64,000 nt of DNA from ZC4RG30 sp963726085 (GTDB lineage Bacteria; Pseudomonadota; Gammaproteobacteria; Steroidobacterales; Steroidobacteraceae): positions 62,001 to 126,000 of the forward strand of contig CAVSAR010000007.1 in assembly GCA_963726085.1 (NCBI GenBank). The letters are read 5' to 3'. Made by a program: the position numbers and the translations under genes. Shown piece by piece: positions 17,903-26,651 of the stretch; within the stretch, counting starts at the first letter, position 1, and each line of letters opens with the position of its first letter. The notes beneath the pieces were generated by a model. The model made no database searches. It was not told the DNA's origin and saw only the letters and a list, made by a program, of their open reading frames with translations.

Positions 17903-18538
17903 TCAGCGCATGCCCTGTATGTAGGACGCCAGGTTGCGGCGATCCTCAGCGGTCAGGCGCGCAGCGATGGTGTTCATCATCACCGAATTGGGTCCGCCCT
18001 GGGGGTGGCCCTTGGCATCCTTTGCGTAGCGCGCTTCGGTTGCGTAGTCGTTGAGCTGCTTGACGGTGTACACCGAGTGCTGGGTGTGCAGCGCCGGGTA
18101 ACCGGCCGCCGGGTTGCCCCTGCCCACCGGACCGTGGCAGGCCAGACAGGCGGGAATGCCGCGCTTGGTGTCACCGCCGCGGAACAGCTTTTCCCCCGCC
18201 TTCCAGTACGACGGGTCGGCCTCGTTGCCAGCCGGGGTCTGCTCCGAATAGTAGGCAGCCAGGTCCGCGATATCCTGGTTTGTCAGGGCGGCCACCATGG
18301 GCTGCATCAATGCGTTGGACCGTTTGCCGTCGCGAAAACGCGTGATCTGGTCGCTGAGGTAGACGGCATTCTGGCCGGCCAGCACCGGCCACTCCGGGTT
18401 GACGCTGTTGCCATTGAGCCCGTGACAGGCGGTGCAGGTGGCGGCCTTGGTGGCGCCGGCAGCGGGGTCGCCAGCGTCTTGCGCCAGCGCGGCAACCGGC
18501 CCGGACAGCAGGCAGACGGTCAATACGATCGTTCTCAT
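17903..18538 (-). CDS. Cytochrome c4-type dihaem cytochrome
   Basis: 211 residues. The signal peptide ends VAALAQ. Two haem sites, CTACH in TCTACHGLNG and CLACH in IPACLACHGPVG, lie in two homologous halves typical of cytochrome c4, a periplasmic electron donor to terminal oxidases. The Met ligands are in LMQPMVA and PNSVMMN. The start ATG 18538 follows AGAG, and an in-frame ATG at 18559 is less likely. It is divergent from engB and upstream of dsbA, an order found in many gammaproteobacteria. Confidence 0.94.
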   Translation of the reverse strand: MRTIVLTVCLLSGPVAALAQDAGDPAAGATKAATCTACHGLNGNSVNPEWPVLAGQNAVYLSDQITRFRDGKRSNALMQPMVAALTNQDIADLAAYYSEQTPAGNEADPSYWKAGEKLFRGGDTKRGIPACLACHGPVGRGNPAAGYPALHTQHSVYTVKQLNDYATEARYAKDAKGHPQGGPNSVMMNTIAARLTAEDRRNLASYIQGMR

Positions 18539-18610
18539 GTGTTCTCTACAGGCTCCCAATATCCAATCGATTGTACACTAAGGCCTTATTTTTCAGACCC
18601 TTCCAAGCCA

Positions 18611-19225
18611 GTGAGCATTTTCCCACAAGTCCGGTTCCTGGTAAGCGTCGCCGCGCCCGGACAGTTTCCCGCCGATTTCGGTTGGGAGGTGGCCATTGCC
18701 GGCCGCTCCAACGCCGGTAAATCCAGCGTCATCAATGCATTGCTGGCGCGCAAGGGCATGGCCAAGACCAGTCGCACCCCCGGTCGCACGCGGCTGTACA
18801 ACTACTTCGAGCTGGCGCCGGAAAAGCGCCTGGTCGACTTGCCCGGATATGGACACGCCGCCGTCAATGTGGCAACCCGCGAAAGCTGGGAACCGCTGGG
18901 AGAGGCGCTGCTGGAGCGGGAAAGTTTCGCGGCGCTGTTGCTGGTGGTGGATTGCCGCCGTGGCGTATCGGATATGGATCTCGGCCTGCTCGACTGGGCG
19001 CGGCGACCACCGCAGCGCACGCATGTGCTGCTGAATAAATCAGACAAGCTCTCGCGCAGCGAGGCGCAGAAGACGCTGCGCGCCGCCACGGTGCTGCTGG
19101 CGGGCAGGGCAAGTTGCCAGTTGTTTTCCGCTCTGCGGGGCGAAGGCCTGGAAGAGGCGCGCCGGTTGCTGCTGGGCTGGACCCAGCAAAGCCAATCGGG
19201 CAAAGAAATCGCCCCGGCGGTTTGA
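18611..19225 (+). CDS. engB: Ribosome biogenesis GTPase EngB/YsxC
   Basis: 204 residues, starting with GTG at 18611 to give SIFPQVRFLVSVAAPGQFP, the usual family N-terminus. G motifs: GRSNAGKSS (P-loop), SRTPGRTR (switch I region), DLPGYG (G3) and LNKSDKL (G4). EngB is an essential GTPase needed for 50S subunit assembly. The frame stays open far upstream, but that stretch is antisense to the cytochrome c4 gene. Confidence 0.95.
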   Translation: MSIFPQVRFLVSVAAPGQFPADFGWEVAIAGRSNAGKSSVINALLARKGMAKTSRTPGRTRLYNYFELAPEKRLVDLPGYGHAAVNVATRESWEPLGEALLERESFAALLLVVDCRRGVSDMDLGLLDWARRPPQRTHVLLNKSDKLSRSEAQKTLRAATVLLAGRASCQLFSALRGEGLEEARRLLLGWTQQSQSGKEIAPAV

Positions 19226-19236
19226 GCCGCCGGGGC
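19211..19236 (+). terminator. Hairpin at the end of engB
   Basis: A perfect 10-bp GC-rich stem (19211-19220 with 19227-19236) with a 6-base loop that contains the engB stop codon. There is no clear T run after it, so termination is likely but not certain. Confidence 0.45.
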
Positions 19237-19442
19237 AAGAGTGCTGCGGGACAGGTCTCAGTGCCCTGCAGCAAACCCGCTTAAGGGAGGGAAGCGGGGA
19301 GCGGATCAGCGCTCAATAAGTTGGAACGCGCGCTTGCGGGGAAGTTCCTTACGGTTTCATTAATCCGAAAGGCAAGTGCACCGGTGCCATTTTTTAAATA
19401 GCTGGCGCGGCAGTAGCGGCATCGCCGGGTACTGGATGGGCC

Positions 19443-20846
19443 TTATTTCTGGCCCGCGAAATGGTCCTGCGCCCACTGCACGAACACCGGCACGTTGGGC
19501 CCGTCGGTGTGGCCGCCTTCGTGCTGGCGCCAGGCCAGGTGTCCGGTGGTCTGGGCGACCCCGATCGCCGGCTTCTGCGCATGGCGATAGTCGTCGCCCA
19601 CACCCAGGTCCCCGGCCCCCAGCAACCGGAAGACACTGCCGGCCGCCACGGTGGCCATGTAGCTGCCCTGCTGATCCAGCCACAGCGCGTCACCTTGATC
19701 GGGTGATCCGTAGCTGATGAAGGTCAGGCGCGGTGCGCACAGGGCGATGAGTCCGGAGGACTCCACGGGCAGATCATTGGCAGTGCGCGCGCCGTCGCGC
19801 GCTTCGGCGGCACCGTACTTGAGGAAATTGCCGGCCATCCAGTGGTATTCACCGGCGCCGGTGAGGCTCTCGAGGGCTTCGCCAAAGTTTCGGCGATGGG
19901 GCTTGGCACCTCCTTCCCCTGACGAGCCCACCAGTACCATGGCAAATCGTTCATCGAAGGCCATGGCAACCAGTGCCGCCTTGCCGTAGCGCGACACCCC
20001 TTCAATGCCGATGCGTCGCGCGTCGACATCCGGGTCATGTGCCAGTTGGCCCAGCACCTGGCTTGCACCCCACGCCCAGGCGCGCAGTGCTCCCCAGTCC
20101 TCTGGATGTCGCGGCTGTCCCTTGTTGGCCAGCCCGATGATGCCGCGCCGCAGTCCCGCGCCGTTGTCGGCCTGGATGGTCACCGGATTCACCAGCGCGA
20201 TGGCCCAGCCGGCGGCGATGAGTGTCTGCAGGGATGCGACCTGGGGACCCTGCGCGGGGAAGGCCGGTGGCCGGAATGCAAACATGATCAGCGTGGGCAG
20301 CGGCCGCTGCTGGTGCAGCGGCTTGATCAGCGTGACCGGAAACGTGACGTCGATGTTCGGTGCCGCGCTGTTGTCGACCCGTGCAGTCAGTTGCGAAATG
20401 CGCACCGGCAGATCTCCTATCGAGGATTGTGTTGCCGGGTCCACGCTCCAGTGCACGGCGGGCAGCTCCTTGGGCACGCGTCCGTAGACTTCGCGTTCGA
20501 AGGCCTCGATGAGTTGCGGGCGGCGTTGCTGGCGCCAGACCTTTGCAGAAGTGACGCGCTTGCCGTTGTCCAGGCGCAGGGGATCGGGCCAATCCGGGTA
20601 GGGATTGGCCTGGGCCTCGTCATAGTTGGCTGAATCGGCCGCCTTGGGATCGCCGCTGGGGCCGGGCCGCAGGCGGGTGATGCCCAGCTGATCGAGCATC
20701 TGCTGGTGATCCACAGCCGTGGCCTGGTTCTGCAGTTCCCGCGCGGCAGGTGAGGGCGGGGCCTGCGCCCGCGCTGGCGCCAGCAGTGCCAGGAGCAGCA
20801 GCAGCACGGCTGCCTGGCGAGCGAAGTTCCCGGGCATGATGTTCAT
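19443..20846 (-). CDS. CE15-family glucuronoyl esterase
   Basis: 467 residues. The signal peptide ends at APARAQA. The alpha/beta-hydrolase carries the CE15 nucleophile motif GVSRYGKAAL (G-x-S-R-x-G-K), and the catalytic His is probable in HEGGHTDGPN near the C-terminus. CE15 enzymes cleave the ester between glucuronic acid side chains of xylan and lignin alcohols, outside the cytoplasm. The start is the ATG at 20846, three bases after the polA stop, so the gene is read after polA. It is a plausible companion to the glycan-related G8 proteins further along, but there is no direct link. Confidence 0.88.
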   Translation of the reverse strand: MNIMPGNFARQAAVLLLLLALLAPARAQAPPSPAARELQNQATAVDHQQMLDQLGITRLRPGPSGDPKAADSANYDEAQANPYPDWPDPLRLDNGKRVTSAKVWRQQRRPQLIEAFEREVYGRVPKELPAVHWSVDPATQSSIGDLPVRISQLTARVDNSAAPNIDVTFPVTLIKPLHQQRPLPTLIMFAFRPPAFPAQGPQVASLQTLIAAGWAIALVNPVTIQADNGAGLRRGIIGLANKGQPRHPEDWGALRAWAWGASQVLGQLAHDPDVDARRIGIEGVSRYGKAALVAMAFDERFAMVLVGSSGEGGAKPHRRNFGEALESLTGAGEYHWMAGNFLKYGAAEARDGARTANDLPVESSGLIALCAPRLTFISYGSPDQGDALWLDQQGSYMATVAAGSVFRLLGAGDLGVGDDYRHAQKPAIGVAQTTGHLAWRQHEGGHTDGPNVPVFVQWAQDHFAGQK

Positions 20847-20848
20847 GT

Positions 20849-23620
20849 TCAGTGGGCCTCGTCCCAATTGGCGCCGGTGCCGATGTCCACCTTGAGCGGC
20901 ACGGCCAGTTCCCCCGCCGCGACCATCTCCCGCCGCAGCATGGCAGCGATGTCGTCGACGGCAGCGGCATCGACTTCCAGCACCAGTTCGTCATGCACCT
21001 GCATGATCAGCTGCGCCGGCAGCTGCTGTTCGCGGCAGGCGCGCTCCACGTTCATCATGGCCTGCTTGATGATGTCGGCGGCCGTGCCCTGCATAGGCGC
21101 ATTGATGGCACTGCGCTCGGCATACTGCTGCAGCTGGCGGTTGCGCGACCGGATGTCTGGCAGGTACAGCCGCCGTCCGCGCACGGTTTCCACGTACCCC
21201 TGCTCCCTGGCCTGCTCGCGCGTGCGGTCCATGAATCGCTTCACGCCAGGATAGCGCTCGAAGTACAGATCAACGTAGCGCTGCGCCGAACCCCGATCGA
21301 TGCTCAGCTGCTTGGCCAGCCCAAACGCCGACATCCCGTAGATCAGCCCGAAGTTGATGGCCTTGGCCGAGCGGCGTTCATCGGCCGTGACCTTGTCCAG
21401 TGGCTTGGCAAACACCTCAGCCGCCGTGGCCTGGTGGATGTCACGATCCTCGGCAAACGCGCGCAGCAGGTCAGGGTCGCCGGACAGGTGCGCCATGATG
21501 CGCAGTTCAATCTGCGAGTAGTCGGCGGCCATCAGTACCTGCCCCGGCGGGGCGATGAAGGCCTGGCGGATGCGGCGTCCTTCCGGTGTGCGGATGGGAA
21601 TGTTCTGCAGGTTGGGATCGGTCGACGACAGGCGGCCGGTGGCCGCCACGGCCTGGTGGTAGCTGGTGTGCACGCGCTGCGAGCGCGCGTCCACCTCGTC
21701 GGGCAATTTGTCGGTGTACGTGGATTTGAGCTTTGCCAGGCCGCGGTACTGCAGGATCAGTCGCGGCAGCTCGAAGTCCTCGGCCAGTTCCTCGAGCACG
21801 TCCTCGGCGGTGGAGGGCTGCCCGGTGGGGGTCTTGCGCTTGACCGGCAGCTGCAGCTTCTCGAACAGGATCTGCTGCAGCTGCTTGGGGGATTCGACGT
21901 TGAACTCGCCGCCCGCGGCCGCATGCGCCTGCTGTTGCAGTTCCAGCAGCTTGGCCCCCAGCTCGCCGCTTTGCTTGCGCAGCAGCGTCGTGTCCAGCAG
22001 CACGCCGCGCTGTTCCATTTCCAGCAGCACCGCCACCAGCGGTTGCTCGAGCTGCTCGTACAGCGCCAGCAGCCGCGGCTGTGTCTGCAGCCTGGTCCAC
22101 AGCGTCTGGTGCAGCTGCAGCGTGATATCGGCATCCTCGGCCGCATATTTGGCGGCGATCTCCACGGGCACCTGGTCGAAGCCGATCTGCTTGGCGCCCT
22201 TGCCGGCCACGTCCTCGTACTTGATGGTGGTCACGCCCAGGTACAGCTGCGCCAGCGAATCCATATCGTGGCGCGAGGCCACGCTGTTCCAGACGTAGGA
22301 CTCGAGCATCGAGTCGTAGCGCATGCCGGCCAAGTGGATGCCGTGGTTGCGCAGCACATGCGCGTCGTACTTGAGGTGGTGGCCGACCTTGGCTCGCGCG
22401 CCATCCTCGAGCCAGGGCTTGAGTCGCGCCAGGCAGGTGTCCAGGTCCAGTTGCGCCGGTGCGCCGGCATAGCGATGCGCCAGTGGCAGGTAGGCGGCAT
22501 CGCCCGCGACGATGCAGAAAGACATGCCCACGATGCGCGCCTCGCGGTAATCGAGGCTGGTGGTTTCGGTGTCGAGCGCCACCAGCTCGGCCTGTTCAAG
22601 GCGCTGCAGCCAGCCATCAAAGTCCGCCTGCGTGGTGATGGCCGTGTAGTGGCGCGGCACGGCAGGGGGCGTCGGCGGCGTGGGCACAGTGTCCGCGGGT
22701 ATCTGGGCCACGGGCATGGCCGCGGGGACGGCGGCAGCCGGCGCGCTGGCGCCGGGGCTGGCAGCCGACTCGGTGTCCAGCGCGCGCAGCAGCCCGCGAA
22801 ACTCCAGCCGTTCATACAGCGCGCGCAGGCCCGCGACATCCAGCGGGCCGCGGGCGAACCCGTCCAGGGAAACCGGCAGGTCCAGATCCAGGCGGATCGT
22901 GGCCAGGCGACGCGATAGCGCCAGCGTGTCCAGGCCCTTGCGCAGGTTCTCGCCCACCACGCCGGGGATATCCGCGGCGTGCGCCAGCAGTTCGTCGATG
23001 GTGCCGTAGGTTGCCAGCCACTTGGCGGCGGTCTTGGGTCCCACCTTGGCGATGCCGGGGATGTTGTCCGAACTGTCGCCGATGAGGGCCAGGTAATCGA
23101 TGATCTGCTCGGGCCAGACGTCGAACTTGGCCTTGACTCCGCCGCGATCCATGCGCGTGTTGCTCATGGTGTTGATGAGCGAGATGTGCGCGTCGACCAG
23201 CTGCGCCATGTCCTTGTCGCCGGTGGAGATCAACACCGGGTTTCCGTTGTCGGCCGCGCGCCGCGCCAGCGTGCCGATGACATCGTCGGCCTCGACCCCC
23301 GGGATGCGCAGCAGCGGCAGGCCCAGCGCCGTCACGGCGGCCAGCAGAGGCTCTATCTGCGAGCGCAGGTCATCGGGCATGGGTGGTCGATGCGCCTTGT
23401 ACTGGGCGAACAGGTCGTCACGAAAGGTTCTTCCCGGGGCGTCGAACACCACCACCATCGGGCTGTCCGGATGGTCCTGCAGGAAACGGCGCAGCATATT
23501 CAGGACGCCGAACACCGCACCCGTGGGCTCGCCGCGCGAATTGGCCAGCGGCGGCAGGGCATGAAACGCCCGGTACAGGTACGACGAGCCGTCGATCAGG
23601 ATGAGCGGCGCGGCGCTCAT
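20849..23620 (-). CDS. polA: DNA polymerase I
   Basis: 923 residues, full length. The order is the 5'-3' nuclease domain (ILIDGSSYLYRAFHALPP, GVEADDVIGTLA, GDKDMAQLV), the 3'-5' exonuclease domain with an intact DTETTSLDY motif, and the polymerase domain with MAADYSQIELRIMAHLSGD, the O-helix RRSAKAINFGLIYGMSAFGL and QVHDELVLEV. It fills gaps and removes RNA primers in replication and repair. The ATG at 23620 fits the family; five extra codons upstream are possible. Confidence 0.97.
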   Translation of the reverse strand: MSAAPLILIDGSSYLYRAFHALPPLANSRGEPTGAVFGVLNMLRRFLQDHPDSPMVVVFDAPGRTFRDDLFAQYKAHRPPMPDDLRSQIEPLLAAVTALGLPLLRIPGVEADDVIGTLARRAADNGNPVLISTGDKDMAQLVDAHISLINTMSNTRMDRGGVKAKFDVWPEQIIDYLALIGDSSDNIPGIAKVGPKTAAKWLATYGTIDELLAHAADIPGVVGENLRKGLDTLALSRRLATIRLDLDLPVSLDGFARGPLDVAGLRALYERLEFRGLLRALDTESAASPGASAPAAAVPAAMPVAQIPADTVPTPPTPPAVPRHYTAITTQADFDGWLQRLEQAELVALDTETTSLDYREARIVGMSFCIVAGDAAYLPLAHRYAGAPAQLDLDTCLARLKPWLEDGARAKVGHHLKYDAHVLRNHGIHLAGMRYDSMLESYVWNSVASRHDMDSLAQLYLGVTTIKYEDVAGKGAKQIGFDQVPVEIAAKYAAEDADITLQLHQTLWTRLQTQPRLLALYEQLEQPLVAVLLEMEQRGVLLDTTLLRKQSGELGAKLLELQQQAHAAAGGEFNVESPKQLQQILFEKLQLPVKRKTPTGQPSTAEDVLEELAEDFELPRLILQYRGLAKLKSTYTDKLPDEVDARSQRVHTSYHQAVAATGRLSSTDPNLQNIPIRTPEGRRIRQAFIAPPGQVLMAADYSQIELRIMAHLSGDPDLLRAFAEDRDIHQATAAEVFAKPLDKVTADERRSAKAINFGLIYGMSAFGLAKQLSIDRGSAQRYVDLYFERYPGVKRFMDRTREQAREQGYVETVRGRRLYLPDIRSRNRQLQQYAERSAINAPMQGTAADIIKQAMMNVERACREQQLPAQLIMQVHDELVLEVDAAAVDDIAAMLRREMVAAGELAVPLKVDIGTGANWDEAH

Positions 23621-23640
23621 CTGGGAAACACGCACACGGA

Positions 23641-23880
23641 TTACTGCGGCGCCGGCGGGCGCTGCTCGCGCTTGCGGGTGGGGTCGGATTCAGCTGCCGG
23701 GTCCGCGCTTGCACTGGCGGGGGTACTGGCGGGGCTGCTCGAGGTATCGGTGGCGGCGCCGGCGGCCCCTTTGCTCACGGCCGCGCCTTGTTTCGAGGGC
23801 AGGTACAGCGCGCCAGTCTGCCCGCAACCACCCAATGCACAGCAAGTGAGCGTGACAACCAGCATGTGGCGCGGGCGCAT
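23641..23880 (-). CDS. lptM: LPS translocon maturation lipoprotein LptM
   Basis: 79 residues. The lipobox LGGCGQTGALYLP gives a mature N-terminus CGQTGALYLP, which matches LptM/YifL (C-G-x-x-G-x-L-Y-x-P). LptM helps assemble LptD/LptE at the outer membrane. The remainder is a low-complexity Ser/Ala/Pro tail, longer than in E. coli. It lies between polA and the DUF4870-like gene. Confidence 0.85.
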   Translation of the reverse strand: MRPRHMLVVTLTCCALGGCGQTGALYLPSKQGAAVSKGAAGAATDTSSSPASTPASASADPAAESDPTRKREQRPPAPQ

Positions 23881-23888
23881 CACTGGGC

Positions 23889-24311
23889 CTAGCCGCCGGA
23901 CCCGGGCAACGTGCGGCCGTCGCGCAGTGCAAGCCAGCCGCGAGCGATGCGGTACGTGGCCCAGATGCCGGTCGCGAACCAGGCCAGCAGCAGCAGGGGA
24001 ATGCCAATGAACAGGAACACCAGGGGTCCGAACAGCAGCAAGGCGCCAACGTATAGCGCCGCTGCGATCCAGAACGTCTGCAGCTGCCAGCTAAAGTGGG
24101 GCTCGAGCCATGTGCCGCGCGCCTCGCTGCGGCGCAGGTAATTCATGATGACGGCAATGATCGATGGCAAGCCGAACACGAACTTGCCGACGATGCTGGC
24201 CGAAGTCACCACGCCAATGGCGATGGCCAGCGCGTGCAATCCATACATCCAGTGTGTCCAGGAAAGCAGCCTGGGGTCGACCGTAACAGTCGTGGCCGTG
24301 GATTCTTCCAT
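23889..24311 (-). CDS. DUF4870-like inner-membrane protein
   Basis: 140 residues with about three membrane segments. The conserved middle VIMNYLRRSEARGTWLEPHF, followed by WQLQTFW, is characteristic of a common proteobacterial DUF4870-type family. Function unknown. It is probably co-transcribed with lptM downstream. Confidence 0.82.
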   Translation of the reverse strand: MEESTATTVTVDPRLLSWTHWMYGLHALAIAIGVVTSASIVGKFVFGLPSIIAVIMNYLRRSEARGTWLEPHFSWQLQTFWIAAALYVGALLLFGPLVFLFIGIPLLLLAWFATGIWATYRIARGWLALRDGRTLPGSGG

Positions 24312-24415
24312 GGTGGCAAAGATACCACCGCCGGCGGCCCTGGCTACATGATCTCAATATCAAGGAGAATTGGACGCGCCGCGGCCGTACTGGCCGGCGA
24401 TTTGGGTCCATCCCC

Positions 24416-24670
24416 GTGATTCCCGTGACGGATGACGAGGCGGGCGAGGTGCTCAAGGCCATCGTCGTGCGCCGCGATGCCGCGCTGACCGACGAAGACG
24501 TGAAGGCCTTCGTGCATACCGAGATTGTCCAATACAAGCGCATCAGGCACGTGGAATTCATCGACTCGATTCCGAAGTCGCCTTCGGGCAAGATCCTGCG
24601 GCGCGTGCTGGTGGAGCGCGAGCGTACAATCCGGTCAGCATCAACAACTGATCGGATATCCATTCCATGA
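24416..24670 (+). pseudogene. C-terminal remnant of an acyl-CoA synthetase (AMP-binding family)
   Basis: About 85 codons corresponding to the last part of 4-coumarate/long-chain acyl-CoA ligases: PVTDDEAGEVLKAIVVRRD, EIVQYKRIRHVEFIDSIPKS and the catalytic-lysine motif PSGKILRRVL. The large N-terminal AMP-binding domain is missing; upstream sequence is unrelated. The stop overlaps the FKBP start (ATGA). It cannot be an active ligase alone and is most likely the leftover of a deletion. Confidence 0.8.
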
Positions 24671-25023
24671 CCACCACTGCTTCGGGCCTGAAATACGAAG
24701 ACACCGTAACCGGTAGCGGCGAAGCTGCACGCGCCGGCCATCACGTCACCGTCCATTACACCGGCTGGCTGCACGACGCCTCTGCCCCACAGGGCCGCGG
24801 CCGAAAATTCGACTCCAGCAAGGATCGCGACGATCCGTTCGACTTCCCGCTGGGTGACGGCATGGTCATCCGCGGTTGGGACGAAGGCGTACAGGGCATG
24901 CAGGTCGGCGGCACGCGCGTGCTGACCATCCCGCCGGAGCTCGGTTACGGCGGGAGCGGTGCCGCCGGTGTGATTCCGCCCAACGCGACGCTGGTGTTCG
25001 AGGTGGAATTGCTCGGCATCTGA
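24667..25023 (+). CDS. FKBP-type peptidyl-prolyl isomerase
   Basis: 118 residues, a single FKBP domain with no signal peptide, therefore cytoplasmic. Key family segments are VTVHYTGWL, KFDSS, FPLGDGMVIRGWDEGVQGM and IPPELGYG. It catalyses cis-trans isomerisation of prolyl bonds. A small insertion (HDASAPQGRGR) precedes KFDSS, as in some proteobacterial FkpA-like members. Confidence 0.95.
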   Translation: MTTTASGLKYEDTVTGSGEAARAGHHVTVHYTGWLHDASAPQGRGRKFDSSKDRDDPFDFPLGDGMVIRGWDEGVQGMQVGGTRVLTIPPELGYGGSGAAGVIPPNATLVFEVELLGI

Positions 25024-25063
25024 AGCAGCGCGCACATGCGCATCCCCGTGGTTGTCGGCCGGC

Positions 25064-26161
25064 ATGCTCTCGGCATGGGCGCTGGTCGTGATCGGCGCAT
25101 CCTCCAGTTCCGTGCCGGTCGACGAAGGGCCGAGGCCGTTTCGTGAATATTTGAGCTTTGAGGGTGCGGACGCCGAAGCACCGTTGCCCGACGACTGGAA
25201 CGTGCCCGGAGAACTCGTGGTGGGCCGCCTGATGTATCCCGGCGCCCGCGGCGGCCGCGGCTTCCTTGGCGGTGACTTTGACTGGCATCAGGGCGGCACC
25301 GGCTGGACCGACGACTACCCGCGCGGCGATCGCGCGCTGACCCAGATGCTCCGGCGCAATACCCGCACCAATGTGCGTGCGGTCGAACAGCCCGTGAGCC
25401 TGGACGACGGCGACGATCTCTTCTACTGGCCGTTCCTCGTCGCAGGCCTCGCGATGTCCTGGCAACTTTCGGATGAGCAGGCCACAAAACTGCACGACTA
25501 CCTGGAATGCGGTGGCTTCCTGTTCTGCGACAGCTTCATCGGTGAAGATAGCTGGGCTTCGTACGAAGAACGCCTGCGACGCGTGTTTCCCGACCGCGAC
25601 ATCGTGGATCTAAAGGACGAGGAAGTGGTGTTTCATGTGGCCTTCGAGCTGAAGGGGATGACCAAAGTGTCCATTCCCCACATCAGCCAGGCGTTCGGAG
25701 GCCGTTTCGGTCTGGGCGGTGCTCCGCACTGGCGGGGCGTGTTCGATGATTCCGGTCGGTTGATGGTGCTGATCGCCCACAACAACGACGTCGGCGACGG
25801 CTGGCAATGGGCCGATGATCCACGCTATCCCGCAGACGAGGCGAATCGGGCGCTACGAATCGGCTCGAACGCCGCGGTGAATGCGATGACGCACTGTTAC
25901 ATCAACCCCCGTACTCGAATGGCCACGCGGCTATACTGCCAGCCGGTCGGAAATAAGCCGATTCGCGCATTACGGTTGTGGGTTCATACGAGGGGGAATC
26001 ATGAGAAGTCCGTTCAAGGCAGTACTGTTCGCAGGTCTTGGCACGCTGTGCGCGACAGCCGTCTTTGCCCAGGCTCCGGGCCCGGCACCGGGAGCGGCGC
26101 CATCCACCGGCAGCGTGGTAGTGGCCAATCCGACGTACACGTCGCTACTGATGGAAGTTGA
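25064..26161 (+). CDS. DUF4159-family protein, 3' end uncertain
   Basis: The recognisable DUF4159 region covers about residues 35-285: REYLSFEGADAE, ELVVGRLMYPG, DDGDDLFYWPFL, YLECGGFLFCDSFIG and the end AAVNAMTHCY. The family usually stops just after this motif. Here the frame continues for about 250 bases and overlaps the next gene by 160, so a base is probably missing or added near 25900. A hydrophobic start (MLSAWALVVIGASSSS) may be an export signal. DUF4159 has a flavodoxin/GATase-like fold and unknown function. Confidence 0.72.
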   Translation: MLSAWALVVIGASSSSVPVDEGPRPFREYLSFEGADAEAPLPDDWNVPGELVVGRLMYPGARGGRGFLGGDFDWHQGGTGWTDDYPRGDRALTQMLRRNTRTNVRAVEQPVSLDDGDDLFYWPFLVAGLAMSWQLSDEQATKLHDYLECGGFLFCDSFIGEDSWASYEERLRRVFPDRDIVDLKDEEVVFHVAFELKGMTKVSIPHISQAFGGRFGLGGAPHWRGVFDDSGRLMVLIAHNNDVGDGWQWADDPRYPADEANRALRIGSNAAVNAMTHCYINPRTRMATRLYCQPVGNKPIRALRLWVHTRGNHEKSVQGSTVRRSWHAVRDSRLCPGSGPGTGSGAIHRQRGSGQSDVHVATDGS

Positions 26162-26636
26162 TGTCAATCGCCCCGCGGCAGAAGTCTGGAAACGCGTGGG
26201 AAAGTATTGCGATATCGGCGAGTGGTTGCAGGTGCCGTGCAAGCTCACCTCCGGCAACGATGGTGAAGTCGGCACCGTACGCTCCATCGGCCGCGAGATC
26301 CTGGTGGGAAAGACCGACCTCTCGTACACCTACACGCAGCCGGTGACGGAAGGTCGACCGTACATTCTTTATCACGGCACGCTGGAAGCGAAGCCGGTGA
26401 CGGCGACCACGTCGAAGCTCATCTACACCCTGATGTGGGACAACTCGACGTGCGCGGATGATGCCGCCCGCGAGCAGGACAAGGCGCAGCGCCGTCAAAC
26501 TTTCCAGACCGCGCTTAACAACATGAAGATTCTTGCGGAAGGTGGCACGTTGCCGCCCGGCCGTCCGGGTGGTCCAGGCGGATGTCGTGCCCCTGGTGGT
26601 CCGGGCGGTGGCGCTCCCGGCGCACCGCCGCGGTAG
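26001..26636 (+). CDS. Exported START-like (SRPBCC) protein with Gly/Pro-rich tail
   Basis: 211 residues. The signal peptide ends near TAVFAQA. A START/SRPBCC helix-grip domain spans about residues 45-170 (LLMEVDVNRPAAEVWKRVGK, GTVRSIGREILVG, SYTYTQPV). Such domains bind hydrophobic ligands. The C-terminal 25 residues are a Gly/Pro repeat (RPGGPGG, APGGPGGG), like the hinges of the G8 proteins next door. The start has the GGGGG tract seen before the G8 genes (GAGGGGGAATCATG). It converges with G8 copy 1. Confidence 0.8.
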   Translation: MRSPFKAVLFAGLGTLCATAVFAQAPGPAPGAAPSTGSVVVANPTYTSLLMEVDVNRPAAEVWKRVGKYCDIGEWLQVPCKLTSGNDGEVGTVRSIGREILVGKTDLSYTYTQPVTEGRPYILYHGTLEAKPVTATTSKLIYTLMWDNSTCADDAAREQDKAQRRQTFQTALNNMKILAEGGTLPPGRPGGPGGCRAPGGPGGGAPGAPPR

Positions 26637-26651
26637 ACCCGATCGGAAGTC

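Noticed and set aside
17729..18610. Open extension of about 290 codons upstream of engB
   Set aside because: It is antisense to dsbA and cytochrome c4; the EngB family starts at the GTG 18611.
20852..22918. Very long open frame on the plus strand (about 690 codons)
   Set aside because: It is antisense to polA, rich in Arg, Gly, His and Gln as expected from the complement of a GC-rich gene, and resembles no protein.
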